DNA of 64,000 nt from Desulfarculaceae bacterium (GTDB lineage Bacteria > Desulfobacterota > Desulfarculia > Desulfarculales > Desulfarculaceae). A program made the position numbers and the translations under genes. The DNA is taken from NCBI GenBank assembly GCA_021737645.1, contig JAIPDO010000008.1, positions 1 to 64,000 of the forward strand, written 5' to 3'. Within the stretch, counting starts at the first letter, position 1. Each line of letters begins with the position of its first letter. Positions 25,680 through 34,379 of this stretch are shown here, piece after piece. The notes below the pieces were generated by a model that searched no databases, had not been told where the DNA came from, and saw only the letters and a program-made list of their open reading frames with translations.

Positions 25680-26327
25680 CTAGCCCTCCTTGGGCAAAAT
25701 GCGCACCGGCACCGTGCCTTCCAGGGCATCGGCAAAGCGCTGGGCGTCGCTATCGTCACCCACGATGGCCCCATAATGCATGGGAATGGCCAGCTTGGGT
25801 CCGATAACCTGGGCCGCGGCCACGGCTTCCTCGGCGGTCATCACGTAGGTGCCGCTCACCGGCAGCAGGGCCACGTCCACGTGCAGGTGCTCCATCTCCG
25901 GAATGTAATCGGTGTCTCCGGCATGGTAGATGCTCACCCCGTCCACGGTGAGGATAAAGCCCAGCCAGCCGTTGTCCCGGGGGTGGAAATCCTTATTCAG
26001 GTTGTAGGCGGGAATTGTCTGCACGCTGAGGTCGCCCAGGGTGACCTTCTGACCCGGCACCAAGGCCTTCACCTTGCCAGAAAGCTTGGCCGCGCTGTCG
26101 GCTTCGGTGAGAATCACCGTGTTTTCGCCCTGGATCTTGGCCACGTCCTCGGGCACGCAGTGGTCGAAGTGATCGTGGCTGATCAGTATCAAGGAGGCCT
26201 GAGGCCCCTCGCTTATCTCGTAGGGGTCGAAGTAGATGGCGCCCTGGGGCCGGTCCAGGCGAAAGCTGTCGTGGCCCAGCCAATGCAGGTCGCCCACCAC
26301 CTTGTCGATGGCGGCTTGATCGGCCAT
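25680..26327 (-). CDS. Metallo-beta-lactamase-fold metal-dependent hydrolase
   Basis: A 215-residue hydrolase of the metallo-beta-lactamase superfamily, UPF0173/UlaG-like. The metal-binding motif HxHxDH is seen as SHDHFDH (about 50-56), with further ligands His in NLNKDFHP, Asp in HAGDTDY (about 135-141) and His in PMHYG (about 181-185). The substrate is unknown. GGGAGG precedes the ATG. It is the middle gene of a minus-strand operon with a nickel-protein homolog upstream and a sugar kinase downstream. Confidence 0.9.
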   Translation of the reverse strand: MADQAAIDKVVGDLHWLGHDSFRLDRPQGAIYFDPYEISEGPQASLILISHDHFDHCVPEDVAKIQGENTVILTEADSAAKLSGKVKALVPGQKVTLGDLSVQTIPAYNLNKDFHPRDNGWLGFILTVDGVSIYHAGDTDYIPEMEHLHVDVALLPVSGTYVMTAEEAVAAAQVIGPKLAIPMHYGAIVGDDSDAQRFADALEGTVPVRILPKEG

Positions 26328-26354
26328 GGTTCCTCCCTTGAATATTGAGTCTTT

Positions 26355-26549
26355 TTATCCTTCGGCCAGCACCACCCGGTGGTTGACCAGGGACATGGAT
26401 TTGATGCGCCCGGCCAGGGTCTTTTGCTCGCCGTAGATGGACACCAGCCGAAGCGTTCCGTCATCTTGAGGTTCAATAAGGTCGACATCGGCCAGGTAGA
26501 GCTCTTCCTGACCGCTTTTGTTGAGCAGGTAGGCGGTTGCTTCACACAT
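26355..26549 (-). CDS. CooT-like nickel-binding protein
   Basis: A 64-residue protein of the CooT family. CooT from Rhodospirillum rubrum is a nickel-binding protein that helps nickel reach CO dehydrogenase, and its metal site uses the Cys next to the initiator Met. That Cys is kept here (MCEATAYL). The start at 26549 is chosen to begin at this MC; AAGGAG is 10 bases upstream and the gene overlaps the end of the DUF3842 gene by 8 bases. No CO dehydrogenase is in the window, so the target could be another nickel enzyme, such as the hydrogenase at 43-46 kb. Confidence 0.82.
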   Translation of the reverse strand: MCEATAYLLNKSGQEELYLADVDLIEPQDDGTLRLVSIYGEQKTLAGRIKSMSLVNHRVVLAEG

Positions 26550-26961
26550 TGGAAAGCATCTCCTTAAGGCGGACCTGCACGATGTGGTCCACTTGGTGGG
26601 GTAATGGCTCACGGGCCACACTGGCCACTTCCACGTTTTCCTGAGTTAGGGGCAGGAGGAATTTACGGGCCCGGCAACAGGCTACCGCAGCGGCCACAGC
26701 CGGGGTTATCTCGCCCATCATGGAGTTGGCCAACACGATGCCGATGGGCCCGATGATTACATCAGCGTCCTTGATGGTCACCAGGATGGCGTTTTCTCCG
26801 GTGGCGCCCCGGTTGGCACCGGCCTTCATCATCTGGGCGGTGGCAATGGCGTTGCTGCCCAAGGCCAGCACTTCCACCGTTTCGGCGTACTCTTCCTTGA
26901 GCCGCCGAATGATGACGCTGCCTATACCGCCGCCCTGGCCGTCGATAACACAGATGCGCAA
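26542..26961 (-). CDS. DUF3842 family protein
   Basis: A 139-residue protein of unknown function. It begins with IDGQGGGIGSVII, a glycine-rich stretch resembling a Rossmann or dinucleotide-binding loop, and keeps the family's alternating hydrophobic segments (GAILVT-type strand, GPIGIVLANSMMGEITPA). Start TTG 26961 has AAGGAGG 5 bases before it; the open frame extends upstream to 27060 but without a ribosome site. It overlaps the CooT-like gene by 8 bases, so the pair is translationally coupled, suggesting a shared task. Confidence 0.82.
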   Translation of the reverse strand: MRICVIDGQGGGIGSVIIRRLKEEYAETVEVLALGSNAIATAQMMKAGANRGATGENAILVTIKDADVIIGPIGIVLANSMMGEITPAVAAAVACCRARKFLLPLTQENVEVASVAREPLPHQVDHIVQVRLKEMLSNV

Positions 26962-27058
26962 GCTTGCCTCCTTGTTTAAAAGAGAATACACTGATGCCCA
27001 ATAGCTGACAAGCCCGAGCGTAGGTAAGGGCAGGCTGTATAAGGAGATAATCGAGCGC

Positions 27059-27643
27059 ATGATCCTAGCGGGGCTGGCTTTAATAATTGCGGGCTATCTT
27101 TTGGGCGCGGTGCCATTCGGACTGCTGATAAGCCGCGCCATGGGTGGTCCCGATCCCCGCCAAGGAGGCTCCGGCAACATAGGAGCCACCAACGTGGCCC
27201 GTCAGGCGGGCAGGTCCGCCGGAGTGCTCACCCTTCTGTTGGACATCGGCAAGGGCCTGGGGCCCGCCATGCTGGCCGACTACTGGCTAACCCCCTGGTG
27301 GGCCGGAGCGGTGGGTCTGGCCGCCTTCGTGGGCCACTGCTGGCCGGTATACCTGAGCTTCCGGGGCGGCAAGGGCGTGGCCACTTTCTTGGGCGTGCTC
27401 TTGGGCTTGGCCCCCATGGCCGGGTTGGCCACCGGCCTGGTGGTGATCCTGTTGGCCATCTTCAGCAAGCACATGTCCTTGGGTTCCATGGTGGGCTGCG
27501 GCTCTTCGGTGGGCTGGCTCTGGGTGGCCGAAGCGCCGCTGGCCTTTATGGCCATGGCCGCGGTGATGACCATTCTGGTTCTGTACAAACACCGGGAAAA
27601 TATCGACCGCCTAAGAGCGGGCCAGGAGCACGTCTGGCGCTGA
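27059..27643 (+). CDS. plsY: Acyl-phosphate:glycerol-3-phosphate acyltransferase (PlsY)
   Basis: First acyl transfer of phospholipid synthesis, from acyl-phosphate to glycerol-3-phosphate, at the inner membrane. The 194-residue product has five predicted helices and the three PlsY motifs: GSGNIGATNVAR (about 37-48), the FRGGKGVAT loop (about 101-109) and the third motif near LYKHRENI (about 179-186). It is transcribed divergently from the DUF3842 gene and ends 5 bases from the convergent NYN nuclease gene. Confidence 0.95.
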   Translation: MILAGLALIIAGYLLGAVPFGLLISRAMGGPDPRQGGSGNIGATNVARQAGRSAGVLTLLLDIGKGLGPAMLADYWLTPWWAGAVGLAAFVGHCWPVYLSFRGGKGVATFLGVLLGLAPMAGLATGLVVILLAIFSKHMSLGSMVGCGSSVGWLWVAEAPLAFMAMAAVMTILVLYKHRENIDRLRAGQEHVWR

Positions 27644-27648
27644 TTAGT

Positions 27649-28149
27649 CTATAACCGGTCTTTACGCCTGGCCTTCTTGCGCTCGGCCTTGGGCAGGCGC
27701 TTGGCCGGGCCTTTTTTTTTGGTGGTGAAGTCCCACCCGTCCTCATCGCCCCCGGCACCGGCGGGCATGCCCAACGCCACCTCCAGCAAACGGTTGCCGA
27801 ACTCCTCTGAACTGAGCACCACTGCGCCGTGCACTCGGCAGCGCCCGGCCAGCTCCCGGTCGCTGGTCACCACGGTGATGCCGCCACCCTCCTTGGCGGC
27901 CAGGGCGGCGATCACGTCATCGGCCGAGCGCTCGGCCCCGGAAAAACTCACCGGCATGCCGGACAGGCGCTCTTTAGCGCCGCCGGGTTCCAAGCCGCCG
28001 TCGAACACCACTTTTATTTTGTGGGAACGCCGCTTGCGGTACAGGCGCAGGGCCTCCATGAGGGCTTCGCGGCCCTGGCCCTTGTCCGAGGCGAAGGCCA
28101 GCTCGGGCACTGTGTGGATGAGGTTGTATCCGTCGATTATCAGGCGCAT
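27649..28149 (-). CDS. NYN-domain (YacP/Rae1-like) putative ribonuclease
   Basis: A 166-residue protein with the PIN-like NYN fold: N-terminal IIDGYNLIH with acidic Asp6, RSADDVIAAL (about 74-83) and VTSDRELA (about 93-100) supply the acidic metal-binding site. The C-terminus is Lys/Arg rich and probably binds RNA. Bacillus Rae1 (YacP) is a ribosome-associated mRNA endonuclease; similar action here is inferred. Last gene of the queA to parB minus-strand run. Confidence 0.85.
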   Translation of the reverse strand: MRLIIDGYNLIHTVPELAFASDKGQGREALMEALRLYRKRRSHKIKVVFDGGLEPGGAKERLSGMPVSFSGAERSADDVIAALAAKEGGGITVVTSDRELAGRCRVHGAVVLSSEEFGNRLLEVALGMPAGAGGDEDGWDFTTKKKGPAKRLPKAERKKARRKDRL

Positions 28150-28164
28150 GGGGCTTAGACTAGG

Positions 28165-29070
28165 CTAACTGTTAAAGAGCTCCAGCAGCCGCTCCAGCTC
28201 CTTGTTGGAGGAAAAGCGGATGGTGATGACCCCCTTCTTGCCTTTGCGCTTTATCTCCACCGGAGCGCCCAGGCGGTAGCGCAGATCTTCGGCCAGGCTG
28301 GTGAGTTGCACCTCTTCCTGGGTGGGGGCCTTTTGGGGCGAAGGATCGGCGGACATTTTCTTGACCAGGGCCTCGGCGGCGCGCACCGAAAGCCCCTTGG
28401 TCACGATCTCGTCGCGGGCGGCGCGCATGGCCGCCTCGTTGCCCAGCGACAGAAGGGCCCGGGCGTGTCCGGCGGTGAGCAGCCCGGCGGCCAGGTCCTT
28501 TTGCAACTCAACCGGCAGTTTTAGCAGGCGCAGGCTGTTGGCCACGGTGGAGCGGTCACGCCCCACCCCTTTGGCGATCTCTTCCTGGTTTAGCTGAAAG
28601 TCCGAGGTCAGGCGGCGGTAGGCGTGGGCCTCTTCCAGGGGGTTCAAGTCCTCGCGCTGCAGGTTTTCCAGCAGGGCCAGAAGCAGGGCCTGTTGGTCCG
28701 TGGCCCGGCGCACCACCACCGGCACCGACACACGTCCGGCCAGTTGGCTGGCCCTGAGGCGGCGCTCACCGGCGATGAGCTGGTAGCCCTGGTCCACCGG
28801 GCGCACCACCAAGGGTTGCAACACCCCGTGCTCGGCGATGGAATCGGCCAGGGCCTTGAGGGCGTCATTGTCGAACATGCGGCGCGGCTGGTAGGGGTTG
28901 GGCTCCAGGCGCTCGATGGGCAGTTCCACCACCCGCTCACCAGGACCCGGCTCGGTAACCAAGCCTCCGCCGGGGTAATCGTCGTCGCCCAACAGAGCGG
29001 CCAAGCCTCGTCCTAGAGCCGGAACTTTGCGGCGTAGCGGCTTTTTCTTGTCAAAGGTCTGGTCGCTCAT
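28165..29070 (-). CDS. parB: Chromosome-partitioning protein ParB
   Basis: CTP-dependent DNA clamp that loads at parS and helps chromosome segregation. The 301-residue product has an N-terminal ParA-interacting motif (LGRGLAALLG, about 19-28), the ParB N-domain with AGERRLRASQLA (about 101-112), the helix-turn-helix (KGVGRDRSTVANSLRLLKL) and a C-terminal dimerisation domain. ATG 29070 overlaps the parA stop by 4 bases; the frame is open further upstream but within parA. I saw no perfect parS palindrome in the window. Confidence 0.95.
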   Translation of the reverse strand: MSDQTFDKKKPLRRKVPALGRGLAALLGDDDYPGGGLVTEPGPGERVVELPIERLEPNPYQPRRMFDNDALKALADSIAEHGVLQPLVVRPVDQGYQLIAGERRLRASQLAGRVSVPVVVRRATDQQALLLALLENLQREDLNPLEEAHAYRRLTSDFQLNQEEIAKGVGRDRSTVANSLRLLKLPVELQKDLAAGLLTAGHARALLSLGNEAAMRAARDEIVTKGLSVRAAEALVKKMSADPSPQKAPTQEEVQLTSLAEDLRYRLGAPVEIKRKGKKGVITIRFSSNKELERLLELFNS

Positions 29071-29867
29071 GCCGCCTGGCCCTCCTGTGGCGCTCCCGAA
29101 TTGCTCCGGGGGCCGTCCATGACTTCCTGGGCCAGGGCCAGGTAACTCTGGGCTCCGGCGCAACGGGCATCGTAGAGTATCACCGGCAGGCCGTGGCTGG
29201 GCGCCTCGGAAAGCCGCACGTTGCGCGGCACCACCGTGTCGTAAACCATGCCCTTGAAGTGGCCCCGCACATCGTCGGCCACCTGATGGGAAAGATTGTT
29301 GCGTTGGTCGTACATGGTCAGCAGGATGCCCTCGACCTGAAGCCCCACGTTCAAGGTGCGGCGCACCCTGGCTATGGTGTGCAACAGCTGGGTGAGCCCC
29401 TCCAAGGCGTAATATTCGGTCTGCAAGGGGATCAGCACCCCATGGCAGGCGGTGAGGGCGTTGAGGGTCAGCAAGCCCAGAGAGGGAGGACAATCCAATA
29501 ATATGTATCGATAACTTGATGTTAACGGAGACAGGGCACTGGCCAGCAGGCGCTCCCGCCCTGAAGATCTGGCCAGCTCCACCTCTGCCCCGAACAAGTT
29601 AACGTCCGAGCCCATGATGTGCAGGTTTTCCAGGGTGGTGGGGCGCACCGCGTCATGGGCCTTAACCTGGCCGATCATTACGTGGTACAGGGTGGGACTG
29701 CCGGCATCGAGCGCGACCCCCAGGCCGCTGGTGGCGTTACCTTGGGGGTCGCAGTCAACCAAGAGGGTGGATTGCCCGGCCGAGGCCAGGCACGCGGCCA
29801 AGTTGACCGCGGTTGTGGTTTTACCCACCCCACCCTTCTGGTTGGCTATGGTTATGATTCGGCCCAT
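29067..29867 (-). CDS. parA: Chromosome-partitioning ATPase ParA/Soj
   Basis: Deviant Walker-type ATPase that works with ParB, 266 residues. It has the deviant Walker A NQKGGVGKTTT (about 9-19), Walker A' region LLVDCDPQGN (about 35-44) and Walker B region ILLDCPPSLG (about 121-130). The gene overlaps parB (ATGA). It sits beside secF rather than in the common gidB/rnpA/dnaA neighbourhood. Confidence 0.95.
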   Translation of the reverse strand: MGRIITIANQKGGVGKTTTAVNLAACLASAGQSTLLVDCDPQGNATSGLGVALDAGSPTLYHVMIGQVKAHDAVRPTTLENLHIMGSDVNLFGAEVELARSSGRERLLASALSPLTSSYRYILLDCPPSLGLLTLNALTACHGVLIPLQTEYYALEGLTQLLHTIARVRRTLNVGLQVEGILLTMYDQRNNLSHQVADDVRGHFKGMVYDTVVPRNVRLSEAPSHGLPVILYDARCAGAQSYLALAQEVMDGPRSNSGAPQEGQAA

Positions 29868-29919
29868 GCCTTACAACTTAGCCGGGCCAGGCCGGCTCAA
29901 GCAAGCCCCAAAGGGCTCA

Positions 29920-31140
29920 TTAACGCCGTTTGCCCTTGCGTCGGCTCTTTTTCTTGCTCCGCTTTTGCCGGGCGGCGCCGGCAGCCTTGCCGGAACTGAC
30001 CTGAGCGGGGACCGGTTGCGCCTCCATCGGCTCCGGGCGAACCGGAGCAGCCTTGGCCGGAGCGGAACGCCGAAGGGCCATGGGCCGTCCTTCGGGCAGC
30101 AGCAAAAGCACCGGGCTGGCCACGAAAACCGAAGAGTAGGTGCCCACCACCACGCCCACCAACAGGGCCAGGGCGAAGTCTTCGATAACCCCGCCACCCA
30201 AGACAAACAGGCAGAGCAATACGATCAAGGTGGTGCCCGAGGTCAGGATGGTGCGGCTGAGGGTCTGGTTGATGGAGGCGTTTATGGTCACATCCAAGGA
30301 TTGCTTACCAGCCCTCTTGAGGTTCTCGCGGATGCGGTCGTAGACGATGATGGTGTCGTTGAGCGAGTAACCGATGATGGTCAGCAGGGCGGCCACGGTG
30401 GCCAGGGTGAATTCCTTGTCCAGCAGGCTGAACACGCCCACGGTGATGACCACGTCGTGAATAAGGGCCACGATGGCCCCCAGGGCGTAGCGCAGCTTTA
30501 ATAGCCAGCAGGCGCCCACCGTCACCACCAGGGCGGTGAGGATGAGCAACACCATGGCGATGCCTTCATCGCCTCCCATGGCCACGATCAACGCTTGCAC
30601 CAGCAGGGTGGCCCCCACCAGCACGCCGGCCATGAGAGCGGCCAAGCCCCACTTTTGCTCAAAGCGCCCGGAGATGTACACCGCGATGAGGATGATGGCG
30701 TAGAAGATGGCCAGCAAAGCCTTCTCGCGAAGGTCCTTGCCCACCTTGGGGCCCACCATCTCCACCCGACGCACCTCCACCTTGCCTTGGCCGTAGGTCT
30801 TGGCCAGGGTTTGGCGCACCCGGTCGCTCAGTCCCTGCAGGTTCAGGTCTTTCTTTTCGTTGCGAATGAGGAACTCATTGTTCTTCTTTTCGCCAAAACC
30901 CTGCACCATGGACTGTTCCATGCCCAGGGGCGCCAGGGCCTTCTTGATGTCCGTGGCATCGGTGGGTTCGGCAAAGCGCACCTGCACCAAAATACCACCG
31001 GCAAAGTCAATGCCGTAGTTGGGGCCGCCGTGGATAAAAAGGCTGGCTATGGTCATCAAGATCAGCAGGCCGCTGATGATGAAGGCCTTACCACGGTTGC
31101 CAACAAAATTAAGATCTATGTTCGGCTTAATAAATTCCAT
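29920..31140 (-). CDS. secF: Protein translocase subunit SecF
   Basis: Membrane partner of SecD that uses the proton motive force to help Sec export. Family hallmarks are GIDFAGGI (about 43-50) and YSLNDTIIVYDRIREN (near 255-270). At 406 residues it is long for SecF (usually about 300-330). About 50 extra residues (roughly 162-214) lie between GRFE and LRYALGAIVALIHDV and contain two hydrophobic stretches, and a basic Pro/Ala/Lys tail fills the last 45 residues. It follows secD by 20 bases. Confidence 0.95.
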   Translation of the reverse strand: MEFIKPNIDLNFVGNRGKAFIISGLLILMTIASLFIHGGPNYGIDFAGGILVQVRFAEPTDATDIKKALAPLGMEQSMVQGFGEKKNNEFLIRNEKKDLNLQGLSDRVRQTLAKTYGQGKVEVRRVEMVGPKVGKDLREKALLAIFYAIILIAVYISGRFEQKWGLAALMAGVLVGATLLVQALIVAMGGDEGIAMVLLILTALVVTVGACWLLKLRYALGAIVALIHDVVITVGVFSLLDKEFTLATVAALLTIIGYSLNDTIIVYDRIRENLKRAGKQSLDVTINASINQTLSRTILTSGTTLIVLLCLFVLGGGVIEDFALALLVGVVVGTYSSVFVASPVLLLLPEGRPMALRRSAPAKAAPVRPEPMEAQPVPAQVSSGKAAGAARQKRSKKKSRRKGKRR

Positions 31141-31160
31141 TGGTGCTCCGAGGAAAGACC

Positions 31161-32768
31161 CTAGATCAGAAGCCGCCGGGGCCTGAACTGGTGCAAGTAA
31201 AGGTCAAACAGCAGCCTGGTGAAGGTAATGGCCGTGAAAAGCGACGAGGCTATACCTATGGACAAGGTCACCGCAAACCCCCGTATGGGCCCGGTTCCAA
31301 ACTGGAACAACACCAGGGCCGCGATCAGGGTGGTGATATTGGCGTCCAAAATGGTCAGGGTAGCCTTGCCGTAACCAGCCTCCACGGCGGCGAACGGCGT
31401 CTTGCCCATCCTGATCTCTTCACGCACCCTCTCGAAAATAAGCACGTTGGCGTCAACCGCCATGCCGATAGTCAAGATGATGCCCGCTATGCCCGGCAGG
31501 GTCAGGGTCGCCTGGAAAGCGGCCAGCGCCCCGCTGATGATCACCAGGTTGAGTAGCAGCGCCAAGTTGGCGAACACTCCAGCCAAGCGATAGTAGAGCA
31601 GGATGAACGCCACCACCAGGCAGAAGCCCACCACCATGGAGAGCAATCCCTGATCGATGGAGTCCTGGCCCAGGCTGGGGCCCACGGTACGCTCTTCCAA
31701 AATCCTCACCGGAGCGGGCAGAGCGCCCGAGCGCAGCACCACGGCCAGATCCCTGGCCTCTTCCATGGTGAAGTCGCCGGAGATGCGGGCCTCGCCGCCG
31801 GTGATGGGTTCTTGGATCACCGGAGCCGACTGCACCTTGCCGTCCAGGATGATGGCCAGGCGTTTTTTCACGTTGCGGGTGGTGATGTCGGCGAACTGGC
31901 GGGCCCCGGCGCTGTCAAAGGCCACCGAAACGTAGGGCTGGTTGTACTGGGAGTCCATCTGCACCCTGGCGTCGGTGATGGTGGCCCCGGTCATGGCCAC
32001 CCGGCGGTGCACCACGATGGGCTCCTTGTCCACCCGGCCGCTGGCATGGTCGCGCCGGTACATATCCAGAATCTCGTCGCCCGGCGGCAAAGTGGCTTTG
32101 GTCACCGTGGACGGACTAACCGAGTCATCGACCAGCTTAAACTGCAACTGAGCGGTCTTGCCGATTAGGGCCACCGCCCGCTGGGGGTCCTTGACGCCCG
32201 GCAGCTGGATGAGGATGCGCCCCTCGGATTGGGGCAAAATCTCCGGCTCGCTCACCCCGAACTGGTCCACCCGGTTGCGGATGGTTTCCAGGGCCTGAGT
32301 GGAAGCCTGCTCGGCGATATGCTTGGCCGCCTTGGCGGTGAGCTGCAAGACCATCTGGATCTTGCCGTCGTCCAAGGTGCGGCTGGATGCCACGGTGTAG
32401 TCGGGATAGTCCCGCTTTACCAAGTCTTCCATCTTGGCCCGGTCGCTGTTGTGCAGCAAAACCAAGCTAATGGTGTTGTCTTTTCCAGATTGGGGGCGGA
32501 TGGCGCGGATGTTGTCTTCGCGTATTTTGCGCTGCAACTCTTGGCTGGAGCGCTCAACCGAGGCAGTTACCGCTTTTTGGGTTTCCACCTCCAGGATCAA
32601 GTGCATACCGCCCTGCAGGTCCAAGCCCAGACGGATTTGGTCGCTGGGCAAGGTATTGGTCCACCAGGCAGGCAGCTTGCCGCCTCCCAGGGTGGGCACC
32701 AGGAACAGCAGGGCCAGGATGATGACCGCAGCCACCAGGGTGGACTTCAAAAAGAAGTTCTTAGGCAA
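31161..32768 (-). CDS. secD: Protein translocase subunit SecD
   Basis: Inner-membrane subunit of the SecDF complex, 535 residues. It has an N-terminal helix (about 8-27), the GLDLQGGMHLIL motif (about 48-59), large periplasmic P1 domain (about 60-330) and five C-terminal helices with GIILTIGMAVDANVLIFERVRE (core Asp in the MAVDANVLIFER stretch) essential for proton-coupled function. Coded between yajC and secF in the classical order queA-tgt-yajC-secD-secF. Confidence 0.96.
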   Translation of the reverse strand: MPKNFFLKSTLVAAVIILALLFLVPTLGGGKLPAWWTNTLPSDQIRLGLDLQGGMHLILEVETQKAVTASVERSSQELQRKIREDNIRAIRPQSGKDNTISLVLLHNSDRAKMEDLVKRDYPDYTVASSRTLDDGKIQMVLQLTAKAAKHIAEQASTQALETIRNRVDQFGVSEPEILPQSEGRILIQLPGVKDPQRAVALIGKTAQLQFKLVDDSVSPSTVTKATLPPGDEILDMYRRDHASGRVDKEPIVVHRRVAMTGATITDARVQMDSQYNQPYVSVAFDSAGARQFADITTRNVKKRLAIILDGKVQSAPVIQEPITGGEARISGDFTMEEARDLAVVLRSGALPAPVRILEERTVGPSLGQDSIDQGLLSMVVGFCLVVAFILLYYRLAGVFANLALLLNLVIISGALAAFQATLTLPGIAGIILTIGMAVDANVLIFERVREEIRMGKTPFAAVEAGYGKATLTILDANITTLIAALVLFQFGTGPIRGFAVTLSIGIASSLFTAITFTRLLFDLYLHQFRPRRLLI

Positions 32769-32845
32769 GGTGAACTCCTAACGCAGCAAATTCCCATCCC
32801 GGCCCCGGCGGGCCGGAGATGGGCGACTCATGTTTCAGCTTGCGG

Positions 32846-33235
32846 CTACTTCTTGGGCGCGGGAGCAGGCGGAGCGCCGCCCGCGCCGACCACGCCGGCA
32901 ATGTGTCCCCGGCTGACCTTGATGCGAACCTGGGGAGCGATTTCCAGGGTCAAGGTCTGGTCGTCCATGCCGGTGACGCGGCCGTAGACTCCACCATTGG
33001 TCAGAATCTTGTCGCCCTTATGGATGTTGGCCAACATGGCCTTGTGGGCCTTGGCTTTCTTTTGCTGGGGCCTGATGAGCAGGAAATAAAAAATTACGAA
33101 CATCAGGACGAGCATGGGAATGGGGCCGGAGAGAAGTCCGCCCAAACCGCCGGCACTTTCACCGCCGCCGCTGCCGCCCTGCTGCCCGCCCATGCCCATA
33201 GCCCAGGCGGTGCCCGTGGTCAACAAATCTAACAT
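32846..33235 (-). CDS. yajC: Preprotein translocase subunit YajC
   Basis: Small Sec accessory membrane protein, 129 residues. One hydrophobic helix (about 38-56, PIPMLVLMFVIFYFLLI) is followed by RPQQKKAKAHK and the beta-rich domain GDKILTNGGVYGRV typical of YajC. The N-terminus carries a Gly/Ser-rich stretch (about 17-30). It lies 10 bases after tgt and 77 bases before secD. Confidence 0.94.
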   Translation of the reverse strand: MLDLLTTGTAWAMGMGGQQGGSGGGESAGGLGGLLSGPIPMLVLMFVIFYFLLIRPQQKKAKAHKAMLANIHKGDKILTNGGVYGRVTGMDDQTLTLEIAPQVRIKVSRGHIAGVVGAGGAPPAPAPKK

Positions 33236-33245
33236 TCTATCCTCC

Positions 33246-34379
33246 CTAGGTTAACGCTGCCCGCTCCTGGCCAGAGGGCTCCAGCCCCGCAAGCACCCCG
33301 CGAGCGTAAGTCTCGTATTTGTTTTCAGCGATGGCCCTGCGTAGCCCAGCCATCAACTGAAGAATGTAGTGCAAGTTGTGCACAGTATTCAAGCGATAAG
33401 CCAACAACTCCTTGGCCATGACCAAATGACGCAGATAAGCCCGGCTGTAGCTGCGGCAGGTGGGGCACTCACAGCCCTCTTCCACCGGCCTGGGATCGTC
33501 CTTGAACCGGCTGTTGCGCAGATTCAGTCTTCCCTTGGAGGTCAGCAAGGTTCCGGTGCGGGCCATGCGAGTGGGCAGCACGCAATCGAACATGTCCACC
33601 CCCAAACCCACGCAACGCACCAGATCGGCCGGCTCGCCCACCCCCATGAGGTAGACAGGTTTGTCGGCCGGCAACTGCGGCACGGTGCTGTCGATAACCT
33701 CCATCATCCGGGGCTTGGGTTCGCCCACGCTGAGGCCGCCCAAGGCGTATCCGTCCAACTCCAGGGCAGCCAACAACTCCACGCTGCGGGCACGCAGGTC
33801 ACTATACACCCCACCCTGGACTATTCCCAGCAATGCGCCTCCTTTATCGGTGCGCGCGGCCAGGGCGCGAGCCGCCCAGCGGGCGTCGCGCTCCAGGGAT
33901 TCGGCCAAATACTCCCGTGGCGAACCGGGTGGAGGGCATTCGTCCAAGACCATCATCAGGTCCGAGCCCAGCATTTCCTGGGCATGAATAACCGACTCGG
34001 GGGTCATGCGCAGCAGCTGGCCGTCCAGATGGGAGCGGAAGCTGGCCCCCTGCTCGTCCAAACTGCGCAGGCCGCTCAGGGAAAACACCTGGAACCCGCC
34101 GCTGTCGGTGAGGATGGACCCCGGCCAGTTCATGAAGCGGTGCAGCCCACCCAATGAGGCCACCGTCTCCACTCCCGGCCGAAGCAGCAGGTGGTAGGTG
34201 TTGCCCAGAATCATCTGGGCCCCAAGGCCGGACACCTCTTCGGGCAACAGCCCCTTCACCGTGCCCTGGGTGCCCACCGGCATGAAAGCCGGAGTGTCCA
34301 CCACCCCACGGCGCGTGTGCAATCGCCCGGTGCGGGCCCGCCCGCTGGTGGCGGATATTTCAAAGCTCAAGCGCGCCAT
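33246..34379 (-). CDS. tgt: Queuine/preQ1 tRNA-ribosyltransferase (Tgt)
   Basis: Exchanges guanine 34 for preQ1 in tRNAs with GUN anticodons. The 377-residue product has the nucleophile-bearing region ILTDSGGFQVFSL (about 90-102), GIVQGG (about 184-189), GGLSVGEPK (about 214-222) and the C-terminal zinc site CECPTC plus a later Cys/His (about 300-330). It overlaps the queA stop by one base. QueA next completes the base, and queE for the same pathway is at 13.9 kb. Confidence 0.96.
   Translation of the reverse strand: MARLSFEISATSGRARTGRLHTRRGVVDTPAFMPVGTQGTVKGLLPEEVSGLGAQMILGNTYHLLLRPGVETVASLGGLHRFMNWPGSILTDSGGFQVFSLSGLRSLDEQGASFRSHLDGQLLRMTPESVIHAQEMLGSDLMMVLDECPPPGSPREYLAESLERDARWAARALAARTDKGGALLGIVQGGVYSDLRARSVELLAALELDGYALGGLSVGEPKPRMMEVIDSTVPQLPADKPVYLMGVGEPADLVRCVGLGVDMFDCVLPTRMARTGTLLTSKGRLNLRNSRFKDDPRPVEEGCECPTCRSYSRAYLRHLVMAKELLAYRLNTVHNLHYILQLMAGLRRAIAENKYETYARGVLAGLEPSGQERAALT

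Noticed and set aside
28165-29867. Search for parS sites and an origin near parAB
   Set aside because: I saw no TGTTTCACGTGAAACA-like palindrome or DnaA-box cluster in the window.
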